Part shown: piece after piece, positions 1-5,892 of the stretch
Position numbering within the stretch: position 1 is the stretch's first letter
How the letters are laid out: each line of letters opens with the position of its first letter
From: Microbacterium sp.
Lineage (GTDB): Bacteria > Actinomycetota > Actinomycetes > Actinomycetales > Microbacteriaceae
Direction of reading: 5' to 3'
DNA: 5,893 bases
Assembly: GCA_003248845.1 (NCBI GenBank)
Contig: QFPD01000148.1
Span: forward strand, 1-5,893
Notes under the pieces: generated by a model
What the model saw: only the letters and a program-made list of their open reading frames with translations
The model's database searches: none
What the model was told of the DNA's origin: nothing
Position numbers and translations under genes: made by a program

Positions 1-1
1 G

Positions 2-160
2 GCTCTGACGTTCGTCACGCTTCTTGCCGCGCTGCTGCTCGTGAGCGATCACTTCACGGAAGACGGGCGCATCCGCCCGCTCGACGCCACCGAGATCAGC
101 GTCGGCGAAGGAGCGCGGCAACCTTCGACACCAGCATGGTCACGTCCCTTCCCCGGATGA
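2..160 (+). CDS. 3' end of a convergent plus-strand gene, probably a membrane protein (5' end outside window)
   Basis: This open frame enters from the left edge and stops with TGA at 158-160, giving 52 residues. It starts with a hydrophobic stretch (ALTFVTLLAALLLVS), followed by a polar, acidic segment (SDHFTEDGRIRPLDATEISV). That would fit the last membrane helix and cytoplasmic tail of a membrane protein, or less likely a signal peptide. By hand count over the 31 codons at 2-94, GC at codon positions 1, 2 and 3 is 23, 13 and 26 of 31, the usual pattern of a GC-rich coding frame. From about 107 the wobble bias is lost (7 of 17), so the last 18 residues look like read-on into the antisense of the flippase 3' end. 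The family is not recognised. An opposite-strand frame is also open in 1-94 but has a less typical codon-position pattern. Confidence 0.5.
   Translation, partial: ALTFVTLLAALLLVSDHFTEDGRIRPLDATEISVGEGARQPSTPAWSRPFPG
64..79. terminator. GC-rich hairpin just past the flippase stop, possible weak terminator
   Basis: CGGGCG (64-69), loop CATC and CGCCCG (74-79) form a perfect 6-bp stem. It lies 16 nt beyond the flippase stop codon. On the minus strand it is followed only by TCTTCC, so there is no real U-tract. It may help end the operon transcript. It also lies inside the apparent plus-strand coding frame, where it encodes GRIRP, so it may be chance. Confidence 0.25.
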
Positions 161-1397
161 GGTAGAAGGCGCTGATTGGAACTCCGAACTTCACCCGCAT
201 CTGAACGATGTTGAAGTTACTTGAGACCAGGTTGCCGATCAGCGTCGCCAACGCGGCTCCCACAGCGCCCAGCAAGGGAACGAGCACGATGACCAAAACG
301 ACGTTGACGATGCACGCAATGATCAGAGCGTAGCTGCGGAGTTGTGGCTTGCCTCGGGCTCCAAGCCCGGCACCCGCTACGGATCCCGGAACCCCGATGA
401 CGACTGCCACCAAGAGCACGAGGATCGTGGGAACCGCCGCAGCGAACTCGTCGCCGAAGGCGATCGGCACCCACCAGAAGCTGGTCCCGCCCATCACCAC
501 CGCCATCGCCAGACAGACGAAGAACGACACGCGCGCCGCTCTCGTCAAAGACTCGTTGCTCGACGAACGGGCATCCGCGGCGAAGACGACTTCGCGGATC
601 GCGGTATTCACGATGAGAGGCAGCTCGCCCACCGTCACCGCGACGACATACAACCCGAGTTCGTACGTCGAGCTCAACGGGACCATCGCGACCTGATCGA
701 TGCGCATGAGGATCACGCCCGCGATCGATCCCAGCCATGCCCGTGAGCTGTATCCGAGCAGCTGACGATAGCTCGGCGGTGCTGCGGTGACTCCGTGCTG
801 GCGCCAACGGAGAGCGAAGTAGACGATGCCCGCCAAGACGGGCGAATACGCGATGGCGACCGTGGCGGTGAACACGGTGAGGTGCCCTGTGGTGACGAGT
901 GCGATCACCGCGAGCAGCCGGACGATCGGCCCGGATGCGCGTTCGATCGACACAAGCCCCCAGCGCCCCTGCCCTGCGGCTATCGCCCGGAAGACTCCGA
1001 CGAGGATGGTTGGCAGGATGGCAAAGGATGCGATGACGACGAGGTTCGCCAGCGCGGGGTCATCTGCTGCAAGAACCGGTGCAAGAGCAATCGCAAGCAC
1101 GGTGGCGACGAGCCCCGAAACCAGCGTGACGACGACAGACCGCCACGCTATCGATGCGTGGCGCCCTACCTGACGGGCGACGAAGTAGGTGACCGCGTCA
1201 GGGATGCCGACTGCGGCGACGGTCGCGAACAGCAAGAGCGGGGCGGTGGCTCCCGCGACCTCGCCACGCCGCTCGGCTCCGAGCGCGTGCGCCAGAATCG
1301 GTGCGCTTGCGAGCCCAGCAAGTGGACCGACCACGTTTCCGAGGAAGTTCTTGGCTGCACCGGAGAACATCGACGACGTACCGGCTGTCTTCGACAT
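96..1397 (-). CDS. Wzx-like polysaccharide flippase (MOP superfamily, oligosaccharide translocase)
   Basis: This 433-residue, very hydrophobic inner-membrane protein has about 12 to 14 likely helices, for example near residues 17-39, 48-74, 86-110, 117-139, 158-195, 221-240, 290-312, 322-345 and 354-392. Its length and layout match polysaccharide-export members of the MOP (MATE-like) superfamily, which flip undecaprenyl-linked repeat units from the cytoplasmic to the outer face. The segment at about 231-258 (RIDQVAMVPLSS followed by ELGLYVVAVTVGE) is the characteristic R-x-D...S...G-x-Y-x-x-A signature at the start of the second half. The ATG start is supported by AGGGGAG eight nt upstream, and an in-frame TAG two codons before it rules out a longer protein. 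It is the last gene of the operon, after four glycosyltransferases. The substrate cannot be told from sequence. The 3' end overlaps the apparent plus-strand frame by 65 nt. Confidence 0.9.
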   Translation of the reverse strand: MSKTAGTSSMFSGAAKNFLGNVVGPLAGLASAPILAHALGAERRGEVAGATAPLLLFATVAAVGIPDAVTYFVARQVGRHASIAWRSVVVTLVSGLVATVLAIALAPVLAADDPALANLVVIASFAILPTILVGVFRAIAAGQGRWGLVSIERASGPIVRLLAVIALVTTGHLTVFTATVAIAYSPVLAGIVYFALRWRQHGVTAAPPSYRQLLGYSSRAWLGSIAGVILMRIDQVAMVPLSSTYELGLYVVAVTVGELPLIVNTAIREVVFAADARSSSNESLTRAARVSFFVCLAMAVVMGGTSFWWVPIAFGDEFAAAVPTILVLLVAVVIGVPGSVAGAGLGARGKPQLRSYALIIACIVNVVLVIVLVPLLGAVGAALATLIGNLVSSNFNIVQMRVKFGVPISAFYLIRGRDVTMLVSKVAALLRRR

Positions 1398-1400
1398 CGA

Positions 1401-1478
1401 CTAGTCTCCCCTCGCGTCGCAGCCACTGCTCTGGCGTGCCGCCTCGTGCCGATGCCCTGCCGAAGCGCACTCCATCAT
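1401..1478 (-). other. 25-codon mini-frame filling the gap before the flippase
   Basis: An ATG at 1476-1478 overlaps the stop codon of the preceding glycosyltransferase as ATGA, with a second ATG directly after it. The frame runs for 25 codons to TAG at 1401-1403, which is 3 nt upstream of and in frame with the flippase ATG. The peptide (starting MMECASAGHRHEAARQ) resembles nothing I know, its codon use is not clearly coding-like and the upstream Shine-Dalgarno is poor (GGCGAG). It could pass ribosomes on to the flippase by re-initiation, or it could be chance. Otherwise the 77-nt gap holds only the flippase ribosome binding site. Confidence 0.2.
1406..1412 (-). promoter_or_regulatory. Ribosome binding site of the flippase
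   Basis: AGGGGAG on the minus strand lies 8 nt before the ATG at 1395-1397. It is among the best Shine-Dalgarno matches in the window, so the flippase can initiate independently of the gene before it. Confidence 0.75.
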
Positions 1479-2362
1479 CTCGCCGCGGCAGCGCGCAAAG
1501 CCGTCCGCACCGCCTCGTCGTACGTGGCAGCGATCTGTGTATCGTTGGCGCTACGCCCCGTGTTGCCGAGGTGCAACGCCACTTCCTGAGTCGATGCGAT
1601 CTCGGGGAACTTGATCGGGGACCGCACGATCTGTCGGATCTCAAACCCGTGGGCGACGGCTCGCGAATGCAGCCAGACATCGTCCGCGCGCGGAGTGCAC
1701 ATAAGGAACCGGTCCCCGTCCTCCTTCAGCCGCATGAGGAACTCCGCGGGATAGTGGACTCCCGAGACACCGGTCGCGAAATTCAGCACAGACGCCTCCA
1801 CTCCTCGCACCGCACCCCAGCTGTTGTATCGAGCGATGACTCCGTCCGAATCGATGGCGACGCGGTGGGCCCGATAGCACACCACCTCGTCAGGGTTGCG
1901 CGTCGCAGCGTTCTGCAGTCGGCGCAACCACCATCGCGGGTAGATGGAATCGTCATCCGCGGTGACGAGCGGCGACGAGTGGCGCTCAACCGACGAGACG
2001 TAAGGGAAGTACTTGGTGTGCGGGCCGTAGCACGCCGGACTCGGCAGGATCTCGAGGCCGCGGCCCATTTGTCTGCGTAGCTCCGGGGAGAGGGCCGATG
2101 TCACCACTCCCGGATCGGTCCACAGAATCAAACGTGCGGGGCGGCTGTCTCCCCTCCCGATCGACTCGATCGTGAGGTGGACGGTGTCGAGCCGTTGCCC
2201 GTAGCTGGTCAGCGATACGACGACGGGGTTCGACGCATCGATGAGTGACCGATCCGACCGCGCAGAACGGGCCGCGAGTTGTGGAGTGACAACTGCCGAC
2301 ACTGCTGATCGTCGGAGCTTTGCAGCCCGACGCTGGACGCGACCCAGGATGCCCGTGCTCAC
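1475..2362 (-). CDS. Small GT-A-like glycosyltransferase with a DDD motif
   Basis: The protein has 295 residues from the GTG start. Residues 47-56 (PVVVSLTSYG) begin a Rossmann-like strand and loop of the kind seen in exopolysaccharide-cluster transferases that carry V-S-x-T-S-Y near the start. Residues 135-142 (ADDDSIYP) give the DxD-type motif that would bind the metal and the nucleotide-sugar phosphates. Residues 198-205 (GVSGVHYP) and 226-229 (ADDV) match later conserved blocks in such proteins and may hold the acceptor side or catalytic acid. The first 35 residues are rich in Arg and Lys and have no membrane span, so they may form an amphipathic membrane-docking helix (inference). The GTG overlaps the previous stop as GTGA, with AAGGTGG 6 nt upstream. 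A TTG two codons earlier is less likely because the Shine-Dalgarno would abut it. It should act on the lipid-linked glycan in the cytoplasm; donor and linkage are unknown. Confidence 0.8.
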   Translation of the reverse strand: MSTGILGRVQRRAAKLRRSAVSAVVTPQLAARSARSDRSLIDASNPVVVSLTSYGQRLDTVHLTIESIGRGDSRPARLILWTDPGVVTSALSPELRRQMGRGLEILPSPACYGPHTKYFPYVSSVERHSSPLVTADDDSIYPRWWLRRLQNAATRNPDEVVCYRAHRVAIDSDGVIARYNSWGAVRGVEASVLNFATGVSGVHYPAEFLMRLKEDGDRFLMCTPRADDVWLHSRAVAHGFEIRQIVRSPIKFPEIASTQEVALHLGNTGRSANDTQIAATYDEAVRTALRAAAAR

Positions 2363-3435
2363 TTGCAACCACCTTCCAGCAGCGCAGCCGCGCGACGGGC
2401 CGCGGCGTCAACAGATGCCTCGATCGTCAATGTCTGGGCGTTGGAGTGGACGTGATCCGAGACCGCCATCCGGAGCTGTCGATCGGTGAGTAAGGCCCGA
2501 ACCGCATTCGCCCATGCCTCTGGATCGGCTGAATCGATCACGCACGCCCGTCGCAGCGTTTCGTCGGTGAAGAGGAGGGGGGCGGCGCCGTACTCTCGCG
2601 CGATCACGATCGGGATTCCGGCGGCAGCCGCCTCGACCGCACTGCGGCCGAATGCTTCACGCGATGAGGTTCCCACGAACACCGACGCGTCACTCCACAA
2701 TTCACCCGAGGGCCGCCAGCCGGCCCAGTCCAAGCCCGTGACCCTACGCGAAGCGAGCCGATCCTTCAGTGGGCCATCCCCGTAGAGGCGACCGGGGTGG
2801 CCCGTCAACTCAACGATCCGTGAGAAGAGCTCCGGTCGCTTGTCGATGTCCACGCGACCGGCCCAGACCAGCGGAGATGTCGCGTCCTCGCCGTGCGCGA
2901 TTCGCCTCGAAGAGGGGATGCCTGCGGGAACGATAGCGGCCTGGCACGCCGAGGCGAACTCGTCCGCCAGCACGGGCGTGGTGGCCCAGACGGCATCGGC
3001 TGACCTCAGTGCGCGCGTCTCCCACGCCCGAAGCAGCAGGCGCCGTGCGAGGTTCTGTTCTCCCGCCGCGGGCCAAGGCTTGCCGCGAACCCAGGCGATC
3101 CAGCCACGATCTTCGCGAGCGCGGGCTCGCGAAACGGCGATGTCCGTCTGCGTGATCATCGACACGATCACATCTGCGTCACGCACCTCGGGCACAGAAT
3201 CGATGAGGGCCCTGATCTGAGAGATCCCGCCGACCCCACGCGCATCGAAGGGCACTTCGCGGACACCGGGGGTCGCCAAGGCATCGCCGGACGCCTGTGG
3301 CCTCATCCCGATGAGAGCCTGCCACTGGTGACCAGCGGCGGATGCCGCACGCACGAGATCATGCGTCGAACGATAGACCCCACTCCGCGCCATCAACGGG
3401 ACGGCGACCAGTACGACGCGTGGCTCCTTGCTCAC
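2359..3435 (-). CDS. GT4-family (group 1) glycosyltransferase, GT-B fold
   Basis: The protein has 358 residues from the GTG start. The N-terminal half opens with a beta strand (PRVVLVAVPLMARSG) and a loop typical of GT-B acceptor domains. The C-terminal half carries the donor-binding blocks: PAGIP (170-174), WAGRVDIDKRPELF (191-204), YGDGPLKDRL (218-227), and E-x7-E as EAFGRSAVE (260-268) followed by AAAAGIPIV. These are the hallmarks of retaining GT4 enzymes, where the glutamates contact the donor sugar nucleotide. No signal peptide or membrane span is seen, so it should work at the cytoplasmic membrane surface on the growing lipid-linked unit. The start overlaps the previous stop as GTGA, with GGGGA 7 nt upstream. 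The frame is open for 40 further codons upstream, but those lie in antisense-shifted coding sequence of the preceding gene. A perfect 9-bp inverted repeat lies inside it (3112-3133). The donor sugar cannot be assigned. Confidence 0.88.
   Translation of the reverse strand: MSKEPRVVLVAVPLMARSGVYRSTHDLVRAASAAGHQWQALIGMRPQASGDALATPGVREVPFDARGVGGISQIRALIDSVPEVRDADVIVSMITQTDIAVSRARAREDRGWIAWVRGKPWPAAGEQNLARRLLLRAWETRALRSADAVWATTPVLADEFASACQAAIVPAGIPSSRRIAHGEDATSPLVWAGRVDIDKRPELFSRIVELTGHPGRLYGDGPLKDRLASRRVTGLDWAGWRPSGELWSDASVFVGTSSREAFGRSAVEAAAAGIPIVIAREYGAAPLLFTDETLRRACVIDSADPEAWANAVRALLTDRQLRMAVSDHVHSNAQTLTIEASVDAAARRAAALLEGGCK
2369..2375 (-). promoter_or_regulatory. Ribosome binding site choosing the GTG start of the GT-A-like transferase
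   Basis: AAGGTGG on the minus strand ends 6 nt before GTG 2360-2362 but directly abuts the alternative TTG 2366-2368. This favours the GTG and therefore the 4-nt GTGA overlap. Confidence 0.6.
3112..3133. repeat. Perfect 9-bp inverted repeat with 4-nt loop inside a glycosyltransferase gene
   Basis: TTCGCGAGC (3112-3120), loop GCGG (3121-3124) and GCTCGCGAA (3125-3133) form a perfect stem, with the 6-bp palindrome TCGCGA in each arm. In the coding sense it encodes SRARARE, within residues 101-110 of the third transferase. The RNA hairpin would be very stable. No U-tract follows on either strand, so it is not a classical terminator. Chance within Arg/Ala-rich GC-rich coding sequence is possible. 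Confidence 0.6.
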
Positions 3436-4547
3436 TCTCCGATCCCCAATCCCTGGAGGATGAAGCGCGCCTTCCCCTCCCAGCGCACGTCCTGCGGGAG
3501 CTCGGAAGCGATCCGGGCAACTCTCGGTCCATGCTGCGCCTGCGCTGCCAGCCACTCGACGTGGCCCTCAGAACTCAACACGGTCACGGCATCGAGGCCG
3601 CGACTCGAGGCACCGCTGACGGGCGTGGTCAGCACGGGGAGGCCTGCAGCGCGGTACTCGTATGTCTTGATGACATCCCCGCCGACTTCGCCCTCGCCCA
3701 CGCGGTGCGGCACCCAGCCGATGTCGAACCGGCGCAGGAGCGCGGGGACGTCGTCATAGTGCACATCGCCGAGCATCGTGATGTTGCTCTGCTCTTCCAT
3801 GGGTCGCTTGTACTCCGCATCCAGCACGGGTCCAGCGAACACGAAGGAGACGTCCGGCAGCGCACGCGCCGAATCGACGATGAGCTGGAGATCGAGACGC
3901 TTGCCGATCTTGCCCACGTACCCCACCGTCAGTGCGCCATCCGCGATCGAGGTCGGATCGAATCGTTCGGGGTCGCAGCCGTTCGGCAAGAACACGACGT
4001 CGTCGCGGCCGTACCGCCGCGCGAGCTCTACGGTTCCCTCCGCGTTCGCGGTGACGAGCGCGGCATGATCGAACAAACGACGATAGGCGCGGTCGACGTC
4101 ATCGCTGATCCCCTGGAACGCATAGTGGATCGTCCAGTCATCCAGAAGGTCGAAAGCGACGGGCCGACCGGACTTCACGATAGCGGGCCACGCCGACGAA
4201 AGAGACAAGAACGGATTCCACGACACGACCGGCGCGTCGACCGTCGGCAGCCCGCGATGGTAGGAAGCCAGAGAATCCACCCACCAACGTTGCCGGTCCC
4301 GCGGCGAAGGCAGCCGCCACACGAAAGTGGATACCGGAGTCGTGTTCGGGGCGACCCGCTCGGAAGAGAATCGACGAGCGGGAGCGAGCACCCGCGGCTC
4401 CGGCCGAGAGATGACTCGCACATCCCCGCGGCCGCCGAGTTGACGCCCAAACCACTCGATCAGATGCCCATCTCGCGTGCGGTATCCCTCGTTCGAGAGC
4501 TTGTGCTGACCGTGCATGGGGAAGGCGATCAAAGCGGGCGACGGCAT
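3432..4547 (-). CDS. Group 1 glycosyltransferase, GT-B fold (GT4-like)
   Basis: The protein has 371 residues from the ATG. It starts with a loop usual for this group (SPALIAFPMHGQHKLSNEG). A DLLDDW block at 133-138 fits the D-x-x-D-x-W found in TuaH-like transferases. LPNGCDPERF (187-196) is the interdomain donor-side motif. GYVGKIGKRLDLQLI (209-223) and FVFAGPV (235-241) open the C-terminal Rossmann domain. GDVIKTYEYRAAGLPV (290-305) is the donor-binding block, with E297 in the place of the second E-x7-E glutamate and a divergent first one. No membrane span is present. The ATG overlaps the previous stop as TGATG, and AGAGGAG stands 6 nt upstream. An in-frame start 23 codons upstream exists but lies inside the previous gene and is rejected. 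The gene probably adds one sugar to the repeat unit; the sugar is unknown. Confidence 0.87.
   Translation of the reverse strand: MPSPALIAFPMHGQHKLSNEGYRTRDGHLIEWFGRQLGGRGDVRVISRPEPRVLAPARRFSSERVAPNTTPVSTFVWRLPSPRDRQRWWVDSLASYHRGLPTVDAPVVSWNPFLSLSSAWPAIVKSGRPVAFDLLDDWTIHYAFQGISDDVDRAYRRLFDHAALVTANAEGTVELARRYGRDDVVFLPNGCDPERFDPTSIADGALTVGYVGKIGKRLDLQLIVDSARALPDVSFVFAGPVLDAEYKRPMEEQSNITMLGDVHYDDVPALLRRFDIGWVPHRVGEGEVGGDVIKTYEYRAAGLPVLTTPVSGASSRGLDAVTVLSSEGHVEWLAAQAQHGPRVARIASELPQDVRWEGKARFILQGLGIGE
3443..3447 (-). promoter_or_regulatory. Ribosome binding site for the third transferase
   Basis: GGGGA on the minus strand lies 7 nt before GTG 3433-3435. A second GGAG sits only 1 nt from the start, too close to work. 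The site supports the GTG whose last bases are shared with the previous stop (GTGA). Confidence 0.5.
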
Positions 4548-5659
4548 CAGCTTCTCCTCTTGACGTTCGCCAGCGCGTTCAACTCGCGTTCGTAGGCGGC
4601 GCACACAGCCTCCCACGTGTACACCTCGCGGGATCGCGCGAAGTTCTGTGCGGAAGCGGCGTCCTGCGCCGTCCCGTCCTCGGCGAGAGCGATCACGGTC
4701 CTCGCGATGGAATCGGGAGCCGGCTCGCAGAAGATGCCCCCCTGACCGAGAACCTCACGGTTGTAGGCGGTGTCACGCGCGACGATCGGAGTGCCGGCGG
4801 CCATCGCCTGCACGAGAGTCGGGTTCGTTCCCCCGACGCTATGGCCGTGGAAATAGACCGCTGCATGCTGCCACAACGAAAGGAGGCGCTTGTCGTCGCT
4901 GATATGACCAAACCAGGTGATGCTGTCATTCTCTTCGCTGAGGCGGGCGACCTGATCGTCGAGCGGGCCGCCGTAACCCGAAGAGCCCACGACGACGACC
5001 GGGATGCTCCGCGAGATCTCGAGGGCCGCATCGAGGAACTCCGGAATGGTGTTCTCGGGAACGAAACGAGCGACCACCAACACGTATCCGCGGTGGTGCA
5101 AGCCCGGCTCGACGGGTAGCTGCGGCGGCACGTCGCCTCCGTAAGGGATGAAGACGCCGTCGCGCTCGAATGTGTCCTTCCATCGTCGTGCGATCTCATG
5201 AGAGTCGTAGACGAGTACGTCACCGAACCACTTGGTCATGCGTGCGCCGATACGAAACACACGTTTTGCGCGCCGCCCCCATTTAGCCCGATGCCACTCG
5301 ATGCCATCGACGTTCACGAGGGTCTTCACGCCGCGCAGCCGAAGCAGGGGAAGGAAGTAGCCGTTCGCCACGTTCATCACAATCGCGACATCAGGCTTGC
5401 GGCGGGCAGCGTGCAGCGCCGCTGTGAGCCCGTAGGACAGCGTGCTGATCGACTTGCTCTCGACACCGCGGGTCTCCACGGCGTGGATGCGCGGGTCGCG
5501 GTCGGGGTCGTCGCTGCGCGTCGCGCCGTGACGGCCATAGACGGTGACGTCCCATCCGGCATCTGCGAGATACGGGGCGACCTTACGCACCGCCGTCTCG
5601 AACCCGCCGTAGTAACTGGGGTAGCCGCGGGTGCCGATGATGGCAACGGTTTTCGTCAA
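4547..5659 (-). CDS. DUF1972/GT4 glycosyltransferase, RgpA/Cps2T-like (possible rhamnosyltransferase)
   Basis: The protein has 370 residues from a TTG start. Residues 5-21 (VAIIGTRGYPSYYGGFE) are the DUF1972 N-terminal signature. NVDGIEWHRAKW (116-127) is the second DUF1972 block. The C-terminal GT4 domain holds VVARFVPENTIPEF (195-208), a glycine-rich VVVGSSGYGG near 222-231, and YFHGHSVGGTNP (269-280), which is highly typical of this family. Characterised DUF1972 proteins include streptococcal rhamnosyltransferases such as RgpA and Cps2T. A rhamnosyl role is therefore plausible but only inferred. Residue 284 is Gln (TLVQAMA) where many GT4 enzymes have the second glutamate of E-x7-E; variation there occurs in this family. 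The TTG is favoured by TAGGAG 7 nt upstream and by the protein beginning T-K-T-V-A-I-I-G directly after it. A GTG 19 codons upstream has no Shine-Dalgarno. It is the first complete gene of the operon. Confidence 0.9.
   Translation of the reverse strand: MTKTVAIIGTRGYPSYYGGFETAVRKVAPYLADAGWDVTVYGRHGATRSDDPDRDPRIHAVETRGVESKSISTLSYGLTAALHAARRKPDVAIVMNVANGYFLPLLRLRGVKTLVNVDGIEWHRAKWGRRAKRVFRIGARMTKWFGDVLVYDSHEIARRWKDTFERDGVFIPYGGDVPPQLPVEPGLHHRGYVLVVARFVPENTIPEFLDAALEISRSIPVVVVGSSGYGGPLDDQVARLSEENDSITWFGHISDDKRLLSLWQHAAVYFHGHSVGGTNPTLVQAMAAGTPIVARDTAYNREVLGQGGIFCEPAPDSIARTVIALAEDGTAQDAASAQNFARSREVYTWEAVCAAYERELNALANVKRRS
4554..4560 (-). promoter_or_regulatory. Ribosome binding site for the second transferase
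   Basis: AGAGGAG on the minus strand lies 6 nt before ATG 4545-4547, inside the end of the previous gene. It fixes the start at the TGATG overlap. Confidence 0.75.
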
Positions 5660-5666
5660 GATGGGG

Positions 5667-5672
5667 CTCCTA
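5667..5672 (-). promoter_or_regulatory. Ribosome binding site deciding the TTG start of the first transferase
   Basis: TAGGAG on the minus strand lies 7 nt before TTG 5657-5659. No comparable site precedes the upstream in-frame GTG at 5714-5716, so the TTG is preferred although it is a rarer start codon. Confidence 0.7.
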
Positions 5673-5715
5673 CCGCAGGGGACGATTTCACCGCGCCGTC
5701 GGGATGCGGGACTCA

Positions 5716-5737
5716 CGATACCGGTTCGCGCGTATCG
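5716..5737. repeat. Inverted repeat in the operon leader (6-bp arms, 10-nt spacer)
   Basis: CGATAC (5716-5721) and GTATCG (5732-5737) are perfect inverse arms, extendable by two more pairs with one bulge. On the plus strand a T-rich run (GTTTTGTTA) follows, so it could be a weak plus-strand terminator. On the minus strand it lies 57 to 78 nt before the first transferase start and could be an operator or leader hairpin. No clear -35/-10 pair was found beside it. Confidence 0.35.
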
Positions 5738-5754
5738 GTTTTGTTACGTCCTCA

Positions 5755-5892
5755 CTACTCCCGATCAGACGGATCGGCGGACCGAAGCCACCGCACCTCG
5801 CCAGTCCCGCCGGAGCCGCGCACCAGCGCGATTCCCCGTTCCACCCGACGTACGATCGGAAGACTCCACGAAAGACGACGGCGGCCATAGGA
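5755..5892 (-). CDS. Possible 3' tail of the preceding minus-strand gene (5' end outside window)
   Basis: A minus-strand frame is open from the right edge to TAG at 5755-5757, immediately followed by an out-of-frame TGA. It gives 45 residues ending LRSADPSDRE, with an Arg-rich middle (PIVRRVERGIALVRG). Hand-counted third-position GC is about 30 of 45, lower than in the clear genes here, so the coding case is weak. If real, it ends 95 nt before the first transferase and would place that gene inside a longer operon. The protein family is not recognised. The overlapping frame 5688-5888 on the same strand looks worse (rich in Trp and Cys, no ribosome binding site). Confidence 0.25.
   Translation of the reverse strand, partial: SYGRRRLSWSLPIVRRVERGIALVRGSGGTGEVRWLRSADPSDRE
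5761..5777. repeat. Perfect 6-bp inverted repeat, 5-nt loop, upstream of the operon
   Basis: CCGATC (5761-5766), spacer AGACG and GATCGG (5772-5777) form a perfect dyad. It sits at the right end of the leader, just inside the possible 3' tail of the previous gene. It could be an operator half-site pair or a short hairpin. There is no U-tract, so a terminator is unlikely. Confidence 0.3.

Noticed and set aside
1..94. Minus-strand open frame downstream of the flippase
   Set aside because: It has no start codon in the window, and its first position rather than its third position is most GC-rich. The plus-strand frame fits coding statistics better.
795..1589. Plus-strand open frame of 264 codons
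   Set aside because: It is antisense to the flippase. The product is dominated by Arg, Asp, Gly and Cys, and it crosses the gene boundary without respecting it.
1301..2080. Plus-strand open frame of 259 codons
   Set aside because: It spans the flippase start and the antisense of the GT-A-like gene, with low-complexity Arg/Ser-rich translation and no supported start.
2366..2368. TTG as start of the GT-A-like transferase
   Set aside because: AAGGTGG directly abuts it, while GTG six bases later has normal spacing and a GTGA overlap like that of its neighbour.
3342..4595. Long plus-strand open frame of 417 codons
   Set aside because: It is antisense to two clear glycosyltransferase genes. Its product is rich in Arg, His and Pro with no recognisable fold, as expected for a mirror frame in GC-rich DNA.
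5714..5716. GTG as start of the DUF1972 transferase
   Set aside because: No Shine-Dalgarno is nearby, and the 19 extra residues do not resemble the family N-terminus. The TTG at 5657-5659 has TAGGAG at good spacing.
5660..5754. Sigma-70-like promoter for the operon
   Set aside because: A TATCGT hexamer can be picked out, but no matching -35 element lies at 16-18 nt, so no promoter is called.
5688..5888. Minus-strand 66-codon frame upstream of the first transferase
   Set aside because: There is no ribosome binding site before its ATG. The product is rich in Trp, Cys and Gly, and wobble bias fades in its second half. An alternative frame ending at 5755 is slightly more plausible.
5198..5890. 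Plus-strand open frame of 230 codons reaching the right edge
   Set aside because: It is mostly antisense to the DUF1972 gene, with no family motif and unlikely composition.
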